Assembly: GCF_963422355.1 (NCBI RefSeq)
Contig: NC_085090.1
Location: 1,018,001 to 1,082,000 of the forward strand
Direction of reading: 5' to 3'
Origin: Corticium candelabrum
Lineage: Eukaryota > Porifera > Homoscleromorpha > Homosclerophorida > Plakinidae
DNA length: 64,000 bases
Shown one piece after another: positions 17,706-28,686 of the stretch (its first letter is position 1; each line of letters begins with the position of its first letter). Position numbers and translations under genes: made by a program. The notes beneath the pieces were generated by a model. It saw nothing but the letters and a program-made list of their open reading frames with translations, was not told the DNA's origin and made no database searches.

Positions 17706-18690
17706 TTGTTTCTAAGATACACGGTCTCTATAGCAGCACAGTCTCTTGTACACTTTCGACTGCATCAGCTTGTACTGCCAGCTACAGCTTTCTTTCTGGC
17801 AGCACTGCTCAGGTGCATCAGCTTCGTTTGCTGTTTCTTGCAACCCTTCTCTTTTAGGCTTTGTACGTGCATCAGGTATAGCTGCTGTATCAGACTGAAC
17901 GGGTGCGCTAACTCTAACGCTAACACTAAGCTAATCCTTTGTTTGCGATATGCGTACACCAGCTACCACCTTGCCCACTCATGGTGGACTGCAAGCAAAC
18001 ATGTGTTCCGTACATTAATTTTAACCGTTTTTATACAATTCCTTTTTCATAAAGAAAGAGGTCCCGTTCACCGAATTGATTATGTGCACTGCTGTCCAAC
18101 AGTTTCAAGGGGGCAAAATCTTTATTTTAATCTGAATTCAACACAAGTTGTCCGTCGAATCCACACAACGGCTGATGCTCATTATTTAGCCAATATGCTA
18201 ATGCAATAGCTTCTTACTCCTTACTCTTTCTTTCTGCTTGAGACTGATTGTCTTTTTCTACTTCTTGGCCGTCACAGTCACAGCTTTCGTAGCGTTCACG
18301 AGTTCTTCGTCGTACTTTCCTTGCTTAATTAAACAGTGGTCCAATTTTCAGGCCATGAAATAGTAAAACATTGTAATAACTTGTATTTTTAGTGCATCTT
18401 CAAATAATTACGCTGACCAGCTGATTTCTCTACGGCTGAGTGAAAATTCTGAACGGCTCGCTCATGGGTAGACCTAAGAGAAAGGGTTCAGTCAGTGAAC
18501 GAAATGAACACTTTCGTACTTATCCGTGAAATAGGCGTAAAACACTTACAGTTCAATTCACGATGTTGATCACGTAGAAGTTTCGACGTTATTCCGGTGA
18601 ATTATGTCTGGGACACTTCAGTGAAATCGACCTTGGTTTTAGCGAATACTGCCGTATTTCTGGTATGACCCCAACTGTAAATACTGGTGA
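17706..18690. other. No gene recognised
   Basis: Sequence after the microsatellite up to dispersed repeat B. Low coding potential, no inverted repeats seen. Confidence 0.5.
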
Positions 18691-18694
18691 TTAC

Positions 18695-19025
18695 TGCTGT
18701 TATGGTCTCCGAAATATTCGTTAGGGTTGTTCATTGTCAACAGCTTTACGAGCGTATTAACCCTAGCTTTCCTGAAGCTCCTCCCTTTTCTTCCCAAAGC
18801 GTGCGTAATATTGTTGATACACAATTCAAATCTTGAAATTTATTGTTTGGCAATAGATTTGAATGTATTTGAAACCTTATACGTTGAGGTAGACATTTCT
18901 CTAGATGACTTCTTGGAGCACCACTTTTCCAGTGAGGGGTGGTATTCTTAACTGATCGTCGAGTTCCATTCTCGTGACTGCTCTGGGCATGAGACACAAT
19001 TCATTGTACATTCCAGAGATAAAGT
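18695..19025. repeat. Dispersed repeat B, copy 2
   Basis: Second copy of 13010-13345. Just after it an ATTCCAGAGATAAAGTGGA word is duplicated in tandem (about 19010-19048), and then dispersed repeat A begins, so the two repeats are adjacent here. Confidence 0.8.
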
Positions 19026-19047
19026 GGAAATTCCAGAGATAAAGTGG

Positions 19048-19575
19048 AGCGTCCGGTTTGTTACTGTTTGTTCTCAGCTCTTTCTGTTTCCTTTAAGTTG
19101 AAGACTACTTTGCCCGACCTCTTGTTGATGTATTTTGAGACATATTTGATTGACTTGATTGATAGAGATGCAATATTGACGTTTAGAGTTGCGACACACA
19201 ACCTGTTTCTAAAGACCTGCCTAACTCAAAGAAGATTTATTATACATTTTGAATGCTACGACAGTCATAAGAAAGCATGACCTAGCTGCACTCTTAACTT
19301 AATTGCTGTCTCAAGCTTTTGTACATGACATGAACGTGCGCGGCCACAAGATGTAGTACAACATCTCGAAGCTGGGTTGCTGCTTCATTGTTGCATGTTA
19401 ACTGGAGTACCGTCCGCTCCGAACGACAGCAGCGTCTTCTTTCAGTCGGCAGATTGTTCGTCGAGGCAACCTAAGAACGCATCGCATAGCTTTTCCCGTC
19501 ACTCTGTTTTAAAGGACGGTAGTGTAACTAACATTTCGGACTGTCACAATATCTTCATCTATTGTTCATGTGTCG
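19048..19575. repeat. Dispersed repeat A, copy 2
   Basis: Second copy of 3937-4457, high identity over about 520 bp in the same orientation. Homology ends near TATTGTTCATGTG. Confidence 0.8.
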
Positions 19576-19579
19576 GTGC

Positions 19580-21590
19580 TACTCTCACACAGAACCGAAT
19601 GCATCTTGTTGGTCTTTACACGAAGCTGTTCAGCAATAGCATTTGCGAAATACTGGGCTTACTTTTCACTGCGGTAGATGTCCTTTAACCGTTACATGAC
19701 ACAATTTTGCAATTTGCAGTTTTATCATTAGTATCTTGGTACAATAATTAAAGTGCAAGAAGGATTTCAGAAACAGAGCATGCAAGAACTTCTGTAATTT
19801 GTCAGCCCTGCAGTGGCATCAAAGTTGATATCCTGAATTATTATTCACTTTCCTAACTAGCTGTGGACAGGCTAGGGTCTAGATGGTGCTTACAAGTTTA
19901 TAATCTTTTCTCTAATAGGCGTGGTTTACCACTGCACTGTTAACATTTGGAGTGTAGTTAGAAAATACCTCCTGTCTGACATTTCTATTCCTGATAAATT
20001 GCAGGCTTCCCCAATATGACTTTGATTCCTGTTCCAACATCTACTTACTATTAATTGGATGCACTTTCCCTAATACTTCTTATTAGTTCAGAAGGTAATT
20101 CCTCTTTCTCTCTGATGAGGAGAATCAAAACAATTTTATGTAGAAGAATAAACACTTTTCAAATTTGCAGTAATAATTGCATTCGATGAGTTACAGTAAA
20201 TGGTCAACATTGACGAAAGATGTCGTGCGTTTGTACAAACACACTCAATAAAACGTTTCAAACTTTATCTGTTTATGTCAAAAATACGCACATCGTGTGC
20301 ACAATTAGTGATCACTTTAACGAATTAGTAACGCTGCTGATTTTTTTAATTCTACATGTTATTGCATTATTTTACTTATATGAACGCCAGTGTATTAGTA
20401 GCTGGTAGATTATAGTTTTATTACAGGAAAAGCAGATAGATTCTTACTTGGCCGTTCGCACGCCTCACTTTACGAATTTCAACAACTACTAACACATCTG
20501 AACACACAGAGCCAAATGGGAGCACCAAAACAAAATGCGAGAGTATCTAGAAGCAAACAGCTATAGCATCATATAACATCATACCAAACAAGGGCAATCT
20601 AAAAATATTAGCAGGAATACGTTCTTAATTATACTTACTAGCTCAAGTCAATTTATATATATATTTCTTTCTTGACAGTCTTTGCAATACCATTTTGGTT
20701 GTTGCATGACGATTGCCTCCCTTTCTTTAAACGAATAAAGGCAAGCGAAGTGGAACCAGACGAAACAAGTGTCACATTGCATCATTTCCTACCAGGTTGG
20801 TACAAATAACACAGACAGTGAATGCCAATTCTAAGAGTAATTTTTCCTGACTACAAACACCTATACAAATGTTTTTGCATATTAGTATATGAGCCGGTCT
20901 GGCTAGCTGCTTCAGAAACAACTTTTGTTTCGACCCCCTAGTGGACGTCATTTCCTTTCTAGATTAGCTTTGTTCTATAAGTATACAATCCGAAAATCGA
21001 TGTTTGCGGTCGCAAACCATTGCGACGATTGCAAACAGAAGTGTTTTTGTAAACACGGTCGGGACACTGAGGTCACGGGCATACTCAGCGCATATCAGAC
21101 AAAGCAGGCAAATCAGCATTTCTACGGCTTCGCAACGGTATCGTATTGAGTGAATTTGTTTGCTTGACACTTGTTATGTATTAATTTTTACCAGGGGCAA
21201 GAATATGTCTAGACCGGATGTGAGGAGACGACTTACTTTGGCCTTTCTCTTCGGCGTGTAAATACGTACACGTACCAATTAACCGGTTTCTTGACCGATG
21301 ACTTACTGATAGCTCACGTTTGTTCACTTCTTGGAAGTTCATGTAATACGTTCATCTCTGTTGAGTCATAGTGTCAGTTCGAGATCGATCAGTGTCAAAA
21401 TTACTCTAGCTGCAGACTTTGTTTATTCGTTTCTTCGTAGAGCGAAATTTGTTTACCTTGTAATCGATCTTGTTTGTATCTGTTGTTTTTGAAATACAGT
21501 ACTATTGAACACAACTGCCTTTGAATCAATTTGTGTACCGAGCACCGTCTACGTTTCTAGCTATCACCACCATAATTTTGTAGTAATGGT
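19580..21590. other. No gene recognised
   Basis: Two kilobases of AT-rich sequence with only very short frames. I see no transposon ends or splice-bounded exons. Confidence 0.5.
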
Positions 21591-21591
21591 A

Positions 21592-22841
21592 GTCGATTTG
21601 AGTGGTCAAGCAGACAGTGGTCATCTGCAGAGGAATTATATGCAGTTTCGGCAAGTTTGAATCCTCCAGCCGCAAAAGTACCACTTTTTAGTTGGAGCAA
21701 ATGCATTACTCATTCCAGCGGGAAAGTTCTGAGTGGTTTAGACACAAAGTTGGTAGCCATTTCTCAGCAGAGTTGGATTCGCTTGCACGAGGTAGCCACC
21801 ACCCGAGGAGACAAATTGCATGCGTTCTTCTCAAATTGTGCTGTGACACAAACTGATCGACCTAGAGGTTTCTACCCTCGAAAGTGTTACCAAGAATACA
21901 CAAATAAAGTCAACATTGAGCGGTTTATTCGAAAGCAGCAACCTATAGCTACTGTGGTGCAAGATGCGACGGCTAGCCAAACAACGCTGCCCTCTCAGGA
22001 AAGATCAAGAAGCGCAAGTCTAGCAACAAAGTTTGCTTTGTGCGTTATTTGTCAACGGAACCAGCAACAGAAGCGATCACAATCAACGCATCATTTCTAT
22101 GCATAGCTCACTGGCACAAAACTACGACGCCGTTGCATTAGTCTCACGGATATCGCTGTCAATTTGGGCGAAGACATGTCAACTGCACTTCCTGGCATAT
22201 GCGCTTTTCTTGATGCGACGTGACGAGTGCCTTTGCTGGAACAAAGATCTTTCGCTTAGCTTCTTAAAACGACTGTTTACGCTTTGCGATGACCAGATTA
22301 GGATGCAGCTAGGTTGGCTCCGACTGAAGAGTTGTTTACTGCATGTGCGAAGTTTGTATGCCATCTTTACGGTTTGCCAACTTGTACCAATGTCAGCGAG
22401 GTTCGGTACAAGTTATTTCGCATGAAGTGCTCGAAAGCTCAGCAGATGTCACCGACTCAAGATGCTCTTCGGCAGCATGTACTACGGGTTAACTATTAAA
22501 GTTTTGTATGGATGCTTTGTGCTCCATGCAGAATCTGCCTAGTCCGCATGGTCACGGATGGATTGTTGAAACTAATGGAAACGGTTCTCACATACATGTC
22601 TACTGGAATACACAGCTTCTTGCCCCGAAAGCACTGTTGGAGCTTGTAAGCGCAAATGCAATGTCGGCTGTACCACACAGCAATGTTCGTGCTTTCGTTT
22701 GCTGTACCGATGCATGTGATTGCAGAAATTGCAAGAATTCGAGCAAGCAAATCGTCCTTTCTAGTCCAGTACTATTGGAAGAAGAAACTCCAGAATCAGA
22801 CTGATGATAGAGATAATGATGACTGTAGTGAAAGCGAATAA
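21592..22841 (+). pseudogene. Decayed ORF of an uncharacterised CXC-type invertebrate family
   Basis: Three frames together resemble a repeat-associated protein I know only as an uncharacterised invertebrate family. The first (21657-22106) has GFYPRKCYQEYTNKVNIERF and FALCVICQRN. The next (22314-22499) has VRYKLFRMKCSKAQQ then PTQDALRQHVLRVNY. The last (22508-22804) has LPSPHGHGWIVE, LLAPKALLELVS and a cysteine-rich CCTDACDCRNCKN. In the family the last part normally forms Tesmin/TSO1-like CXC cysteine clusters; here several cysteines are missing and the frame breaks at least twice. Its role is unknown; it may be a transposon-encoded protein. Confidence 0.4.
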
Positions 22842-22849
22842 GTGATCAA

Positions 22850-23400
22850 GTGTATGATTGCATGCACGCACGAAATAATTCAATTATTTTAGTCTAGTAG
22901 ATCAAGTTATTTCTAGAAACAAACCGATGCAATAATAAATCTAAACAGATTAAATTACAATACGAAAAATATAGACATAGTGTTGTACTCGCAAGAATGC
23001 TTACTTTGATTCAGCGATACCTATTGCTGTGAAGTAACTCCAAGGCTGTAGCAATCGGAGTATCGGTATTTGGCACCATGGACTCCAGCGTGTGTTAGCG
23101 ACAAGCTAGCGCGTTACGCTCAAGTTGCTGCGAGTCGAGAGACAAGCCAATTCCGAGACAAGACGGATGCCTGCTCTGGCGAGACCATGAGTAATCCACC
23201 ATTGATGTAAAGAAAGGTTAGTAAAGTAACATAGATCACTCTCATATATGTAATTAATTAATCTAATTGAACAGTACACTGCAAGTATGTACACTTCAGA
23301 TTTACTGTCACGTAACTCACTTAATAGACTAACTAGAACAAACAAACCGTTTACCTGGCCGTTTCAAGTTAACAAATTCATAGTGGAACCAGTTTTTACA
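22850..23400. other. No gene recognised
   Basis: AT-rich spacer between the CXC-type remnant and the C48 protease frame. No motif seen. Confidence 0.5.
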
Positions 23401-23404
23401 CTGG

Positions 23405-24010
23405 TCACACTGGACGTCCAAATGTTTCTGTCATTCTGCATGAACAATATACAGGAAATGCAAGAACAGAACTAGAACATCTTCTGATAACTTGTTTTGA
23501 GGGGAAGTTTCGTGGAAAACTTGTTATAGTTCCTTGCTGAATGCATGTCTTCAGGTGTTTTCTCATTTCTGATTGTATGTAATTAACATACTGGGGCTCT
23601 ATACCATGGGCAAGATCGAATGCAAATGCAACTGAAAATAAACCACAATCGCTTCCTTCCTTCTGCTGTTGAACTCTTGCTACAGAGACTGTCATTTGTG
23701 GCTCATTCGCTTTATAAATGCATGCAATTTGCTTCTTCAAATCGTTGGATAGATCATTGCCTTGTCGAAGGCTGTCATACAAGGTTACATCTCCTGTCTC
23801 GTTGCTTGATGTTGCTACCCAATGGTTGCGGCTCCCAATATGGTGGATCTGGATCGAGTTTGTCCTTGAGACAGAGAATTTGCATCCTTGAGACAATAGG
23901 GTGTTTTGAAGCCCTCTCTGTTGGGGAAACTCTTGCCTAAGAAGCTGCTGGGCGTGGTTTACTATTACGTCATCCAGCCACAGTGAACTATCCAAACTGC
24001 TTAGATTCAT
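23405..24010 (-). CDS. C48 (Ulp1-like) cysteine peptidase domain protein
   Basis: 201 residues with the arrangement of a C48/Ulp1 SUMO-protease fold: an N-terminal WLDDVIVNHAQQLL segment, then catalytic His in NHWVATS (about 82), Asp in VTLYDSL (about 98), a Gln upstream of the active Cys in VQQQKEGSDCGLFSVAFA (about 140), and C-terminal helices. In cellular proteins this fold removes SUMO or related tags; stand-alone copies of this type are commonly carried by DNA transposons in plants and animals. The frame is open for a further 37 codons upstream of the Met at 24010, through a poly-Gln tract, so the true start or an upstream exon is uncertain. All catalytic residues are present. Confidence 0.6.
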   Translation of the reverse strand: MNLSSLDSSLWLDDVIVNHAQQLLRQEFPQQRGLQNTLLSQGCKFSVSRTNSIQIHHIGSRNHWVATSSNETGDVTLYDSLRQGNDLSNDLKKQIACIYKANEPQMTVSVARVQQQKEGSDCGLFSVAFAFDLAHGIEPQYVNYIQSEMRKHLKTCIQQGTITSFPRNFPSKQVIRRCSSSVLAFPVYCSCRMTETFGRPV

Positions 24011-24066
24011 TGTTGCATGTTGTTGGACTACCTGTTGAACTGGTTGTGGTTGTGCTTGTTGTTTTG

Positions 24067-24091
24067 GCTGTTGTTGTTGTTGTTGTTGTTG
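24067..24091. repeat. Poly-Gln-encoding (TTG/CAA)n tract
   Basis: Repeated CAA on the minus strand, in frame with the C48 protease ORF, followed by further Gln-rich codons (QAQPQPVQQVVQQ). Confidence 0.85.
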
Positions 24092-24181
24092 CTGTGCTTC
24101 TTGCCGAGCGTAGCGAGGCTTCTAATCCGGGTCGCACAACAGAAATGGGCGTGGTCCTATATGGGTCTCCATCGAGCTATT

Positions 24182-24183
<2 letters not shown>

Positions 24184-24255
<72 letters not shown>

Positions 24256-24280
24256 CATGTGTGTGTGTGTGTGTGTGTGT
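24184..24280. repeat. (TA)n-(GT)n microsatellite
   Basis: About 65 bp of TA repeats, then ATACATGTGT and a GT run. The Ile/Tyr-repeat frames here are artefacts. Confidence 0.97.
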
Positions 24281-24289
24281 ACAAATCTA

Positions 24290-25425
24290 AAATTTCTCCT
24301 CCCCACGACCACGTTTCATGATAGGACCTACCTTAAAAAATCGTTTCCGTGTCCGACTACAAATGAGTCTAACAACGATTCGTGCACGTGACCAAACGAC
24401 GGAGAAAACGCTTCATGAAGTTCCATCGCCCCATCCTTTTGTATTGTAGCTAGGGACTGTGTGTGCTTGACAACCAAGGAACACCTTCAGGAGTTGAATG
24501 CCACCTACAGTCAACTATCACACGTCCCATACTACAATCAATCCTTTACTTACACTGTGCTGCATCTAACACTGTTGATAGTCAATGTTTGCCGATGTCA
24601 ATGTCAATGTCAGTAAATACCATACCACTGTCGTTACAACGGAACTGAGTGCATACCTAGACTGTACATTTCAATTGTCTTGATCACAATCGCAAAACGA
24701 CGACTACCTATACCAGGCCTATATACGTAATCTAAGCTACTAGGAAGTTTGCATGTTTACTTCCATGACAGCTAGGGTTGCAGCAAATACGTATTGTCTA
24801 GCTAGGACTCGGCGTTTCAATAGACGGTTTGAAAACTCTGTTGGATGTGTTGCTTACGAACGCGAGGCGCGTACGGATACCGTGCAACTAGTACTTTGGA
24901 GAAGATGTTTCGCTTTAGTGATCTGTTTACAAAATAAGGCTACAAGCTATATCCATCTTTATTAACATAGGTAATTCAATGACTCACCTGTCTACGTGCC
25001 AACGACAGAGAAGATGTTTTGTTTTGCCTCCAAGCAACTCTAGCCCCGAGTCAGCCAGTGTTGTCTACAGCAACATTTCATTACATTGTCACATAAAGTA
25101 AGTTAAATTTCAATGTCAAAGTTGACTGCTAGGCATTCTAGTTCTAAATTATGCTTGTGTACTGTTAACCATTGTATGGTGCTATAGATATTATACTGTA
25201 GTATATGTAGTGCAGAATGCTAAACTGAACTGTTGTTCTGTCTTCTGTACTATGCTGGATATGCATGGGAAGTGTAACTTTTTCTTACCATCATCAGTCA
25301 TGATTGTTTTGACAATAATGGTTGGTGAGGCATCTATAAAAGCTTGCAGGAAACATTGAACATAGCTTCTTTCTTCTCGACTACAGATGCACCATCCAAC
25401 TGTTCTGCCTGTGAATACAGCTATA
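24290..25425. other. No gene recognised
   Basis: No coding or repeat signal I can assign. Short frames on both strands lack family motifs. Confidence 0.5.
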
Positions 25426-25429
25426 GGTA

Positions 25430-26191
25430 GGCTCTGAAATTAATGCCAGTAGCAAAGTAGTACCGTACAAACCCTACCCAATCTGATCTGCAACAATTAC
25501 AGTGATAAGTTTAAAATCATGTTAGTTTGTTCCATGCGTGGAATTCATGCAAACCACTTTTGAAGCACGGGCTTGAAATAGCTGCTGCTGGTGTCTTGTT
25601 TGAATTGCCAAGAGAAATTAATCTGCTGGGAGGTCAGGGAGAGATTCACATTCTCGACCAAATTCCTTGTACAAAAGGACTGGATTATGACTCTTGTTGC
25701 AACTGTTGAACAATGGGACTCGGCGTCGTTAGAATGACCACACATAGATAAATCAATGCAACTCTTCTGAATATTCCGAACGTCTTGTCTTGTAACAAAA
25801 TGGTCTCTCCTGGCTGCGTCTTGGAAGTCATCCCTTACATCTCTGTTGCCTATTTCCTGCCTGAATTCTAATATAATATGGTTATGTAGAATCTATGAAT
25901 TATTGCAGAGAAATGAGAATTTCTTGCTTAGATTGGATGGCTTCATGGAATTTCTCAAATCTGCATTTACTGTGAAATGCTGTCTTCATTCTCACCTTCA
26001 ACAACATTTGCCATTGTAATACCAGCTGACAGTTTCTGTACAATTCTGTCCTTTGCTGAATTTGAAAGTGGCAAAAACCTGCACTCCTGAAGGTCTGGGC
26101 TGTGTCCTGGGTGGCCACTGACATAAAAGACATCAACTTGCCCACTTTTCTCAATGCACACATTTATTCTGGCTAAGCAGGGTGTGTTCAT
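25430..26191 (-). pseudogene. MULE-like (FAR1/SWIM type) transposase remnant
   Basis: Reading the minus strand and switching frames several times gives SGQVDVFYVSGHPGHSPDLQ then PLSNSAKDRIVQKLSAGI (frame 26191-25967), then NPVLLYKEFGRECE near 25650, then a VVCMNSTHGTN segment near 25540 and HDFKLITVIVADQ near 25510 after a stop. This order (HxGH N-terminal domain, NPVLLYK, MDxTHGTN, ITxLVVDxxGxG) is that of MULE-related transposases found widely in invertebrates; the THGTN segment contains the first catalytic Asp, here apparently Asn. At least four frame disruptions and a premature end make it inactive. Confidence 0.5.
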
Positions 26192-26995
26192 CCTTTAGAC
26201 AGCGGAACAGCGGAGAAAGACAATGTCCCGGCAGACGGCAGGCGAGACAGCGGTCTCGTAGCGAATAGACATAGTGAGAACAACAGTCCCCGCCGCCGGG
26301 GGTTCTCAAGACGGCGAGGTGTGGCACTGCTGGTGCAACGCGGTTCCCGATGTTACTCTCTTGCAAGCTGAAGGCGAGCTCTTGCAAGCTGAAGGCGAGC
26401 TCTTTCAAGACGGAACGCGGTAAAACAACGGATAAGAACGCGAGACGCAGGAATGCAAAAGAAGAAACCGCGCACGCCCGTTATCGACCGCATTAGATAG
26501 AGTAACACGGAAAGTATAAGCGCGACAGCATAAGCGCGGCGGACGCAACACGCGCCTACCTCCCCGCCAGGTGGAAAAGACTCGAATTGGCGAGAGAAGT
26601 GTACGACCCACTGACGCCAAATGGAATGAGCGACACTATGCCCGTCGTATGACACTGCGCCAACTTCACCAACTACAAGCTCCGAAAAAGATGACTGTAC
26701 CTGAGGCTGTGACAGTTCCGCCTGAACCGCCGAACGGGTGGTTTTCTCCATCAGCTCTTTCAGCTCATCCAGAGGGATGACGACTTGGTCTATCGGCAGC
26801 TAACGAGTCGGAAGAAGACTGCTCGGACATCGTGAAACTGCGAAGCGATTGAGAAGCGGACAAGGTGTGCTACTGTCGCGCGTAAATCAAGAGCTGAGTT
26901 CGTGCCGCGTATAGCGCACCCCTACTAGCGTGATCACACCCTGACCGCACGCAAGCGCGGCTCGGGGGCGGAGTCAACCTCGTCTAACTACGTTA
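26192..26995. other. CpG-rich block, no assigned gene
   Basis: A sharply bounded stretch richer in CG than its surroundings. The minus strand has an open start at 26830 (MSEQSSSDSLAADRPSR) and a frame reading DELKELMEKTTRSAVQAEL near 26740, reminiscent of retroelement gag starts, but no family is recognisable. CAGGGTGTG at 26178 and CACACCCTG at 26935-26943 are inverted but lack a matching target duplication. Confidence 0.4.
26360..26401. repeat. 21-bp tandem duplication
   Basis: Two exact copies of TCTTGCAAGCTGAAGGCGAGC phase-shifted by 21 bp, with a partial third start (CTCTTTCAAG). Confidence 0.9.
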
Positions 26996-28395
26996 GACAC
27001 CATGCAATTGCAAATAGGCCAGTTTCCTTGACCTAGCCTTTTTGTTGTAAGGATTGATAGTCACTTTAGTGTCTTCGTCGTCTTCTGCAAGTAAGTTATA
27101 CAGATCAGCGATCTGGCGACGAAGAGGCAAGACTATTCCACTTGTACATACATAGACTGTCATAAAGGTACACAGTATTTCTTATTAATTTTGCTATTTA
27201 AGCTACCCAACGTGGGCACTCAGTGTTATGGATTTGAATTGCGCATGCATTGACTGGCTTAAATCCGCTTCTTGTGTTGCCGTCCAAAGGCGAATCCAAT
27301 TCGCCAAATGTTTTCGAATTCCTGTTTGTAAGCAGCTTTTTGCAGCAAATATGTACATGTTCTGCAGCCAGTGTCTACTCAACAATCGACGTTCGTCGTT
27401 ACGTATAAGTTGCAGATGAGGTAGCTACCTGTGTTTTGGTGTCAAGTGTATCTTCTGTATCGGTTTCCACCTGGATCGCCTCATCATGTTGTCTGATCAT
27501 CAATGTCTCTACTATTGTAGAATTGTAACACTTTCGACGACGATGACGTGTTGGGAACACAGAACTCAATTCAACTTGCACCCACATTTCCTCAAAACAG
27601 CGCAATTAGTAAAACACGTGCAATTGGAAATTGGTGCACTTGTGCCAAACATTGTACTCGGCAGGCTTGTGTTAGAAATACATGCTGTACCTCTTGCTGT
27701 GTTACTTTTTGAAGAATGATGATATGCGAATGAGTGAATGATGTCGTTGCTTTAGCTGTTGTGTTCACCAGTGGATCTGATTCATCAGGAAAATATTCTT
27801 TGTTGTAGTATGACCTACATGAGTTAAACATTCATGTGACTGTTTGCAGCAGTAACTGCGGTCAGCTCACGCCAATTTGATAAAGTTATAACATTAGTTG
27901 ACTACACTTACATCCTATTTAAACATGTTTTTGTTTCAGTTAGTTCAAATGCATTTGTATACATCCTATTTAAACATGTTTTTGTTTCAGTTGGTTCAAA
28001 TGTATTTGTACAAAACTGAAGAAAGCTAGTGCATGATTAGTAACTAGTACGTAACGTGAGTCTCACTTGAATTGAAACTCGAATTGTGTGCATCGTGCAT
28101 GTAGACCGCGAATATTAATACCTATATCGAAACTGTGAACTATCAAAAGAATCAGAAACGGCTATATTCAGCGTTCGTACGACCCTATGCTCAGAAACGC
28201 CAAATTGCACTCGGGGTTTCGCCAATCTTCAGTCTGCGTTGTACAGGCACTGATTGTATTGCCCATATAGACCGCTGCTACGGGCAACGAGTAAATAATG
28301 GTAGAAAGACACCGTTGCTACTCGTATTACCACAGCTGCACTTTTTCTACTTACAATCCCTCTCATTATAACCTAACACATCATACTGCAAACCG
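26996..28395. other. No gene recognised
   Basis: 1.4 kb with short frames only. The minus strand at 27399-27605 gives an acidic Glu/Thr-rich frame (EAIQVETDTEDTLDT) that I cannot assign. It contains the 51-bp tandem duplication listed separately. Confidence 0.45.
27911..28012. repeat. 51-bp tandem duplication
   Basis: Two copies of a 51-bp unit beginning ACATCCTATTTAAACATG, differing at only a few positions. Each copy contains a TTTTTGTTTCAG acceptor-like string. Confidence 0.92.
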
Positions 28396-28399
28396 CTTA

Positions 28400-28666
28400 T
28401 TACATGGCGGGATTGTGTGCGCAATGATGATTATTCAGTCTGCTCATAAATGAGTCTAATGTCGTGCGGTCTTGTGTCCAGGTCATGAAGATGTCGTCAA
28501 TGTAGCGGAACCAGTGAGTTGGTGTGGTTGTCTCGTTCGCCATGAAGGTCGTTTCAAGGTCGGTCATGAAAATGTTAGCAAATGAAGGGGCCACTGGTGT
28601 CCCCATGGCCGTGCCGTGTATTTGTCTGTATGACTTGTTACCAACCCCACCCAACCACCCACTCAT
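28400..28666 (-). pseudogene. Penelope-like reverse transcriptase fragment
   Basis: Contains YRQIHGTAMGTPVAPSFANI and FRYIDDIFMTW followed by TLDSFMSRLN, the RT fingers/palm boundary and catalytic YxDD-type box (RYIDDI) of Penelope-like elements. Only this part of the RT is present; both ends are cut off, with the 5' side abutting the KRBA2-like exon's splice donor. Sequence differs enough from the copy at 33-35 kb to be another family. It appears to be an insertion in an intron. Confidence 0.75.
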
Positions 28667-28686
28667 CCATCCAAAGATACTTACAT

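Noticed and set aside
17451-18209. A 252-codon plus-strand open frame rich in Ala/Val and Leu
   Set aside because: Generated by the (GTTGCT)n microsatellite and its degenerate flanks; no domain and no support on either side.
24017-24391. Open frames with Ile-Tyr repeats
   Set aside because: Translation of a TA microsatellite.
26178-26943. CAGGGTGTG and CACACCCTG as inverted ends of a nonautonomous hAT-like element
   Set aside because: Only 9 bp match and the flanks (CTAAG versus ACCGC) show no target duplication, so the pairing may be chance.
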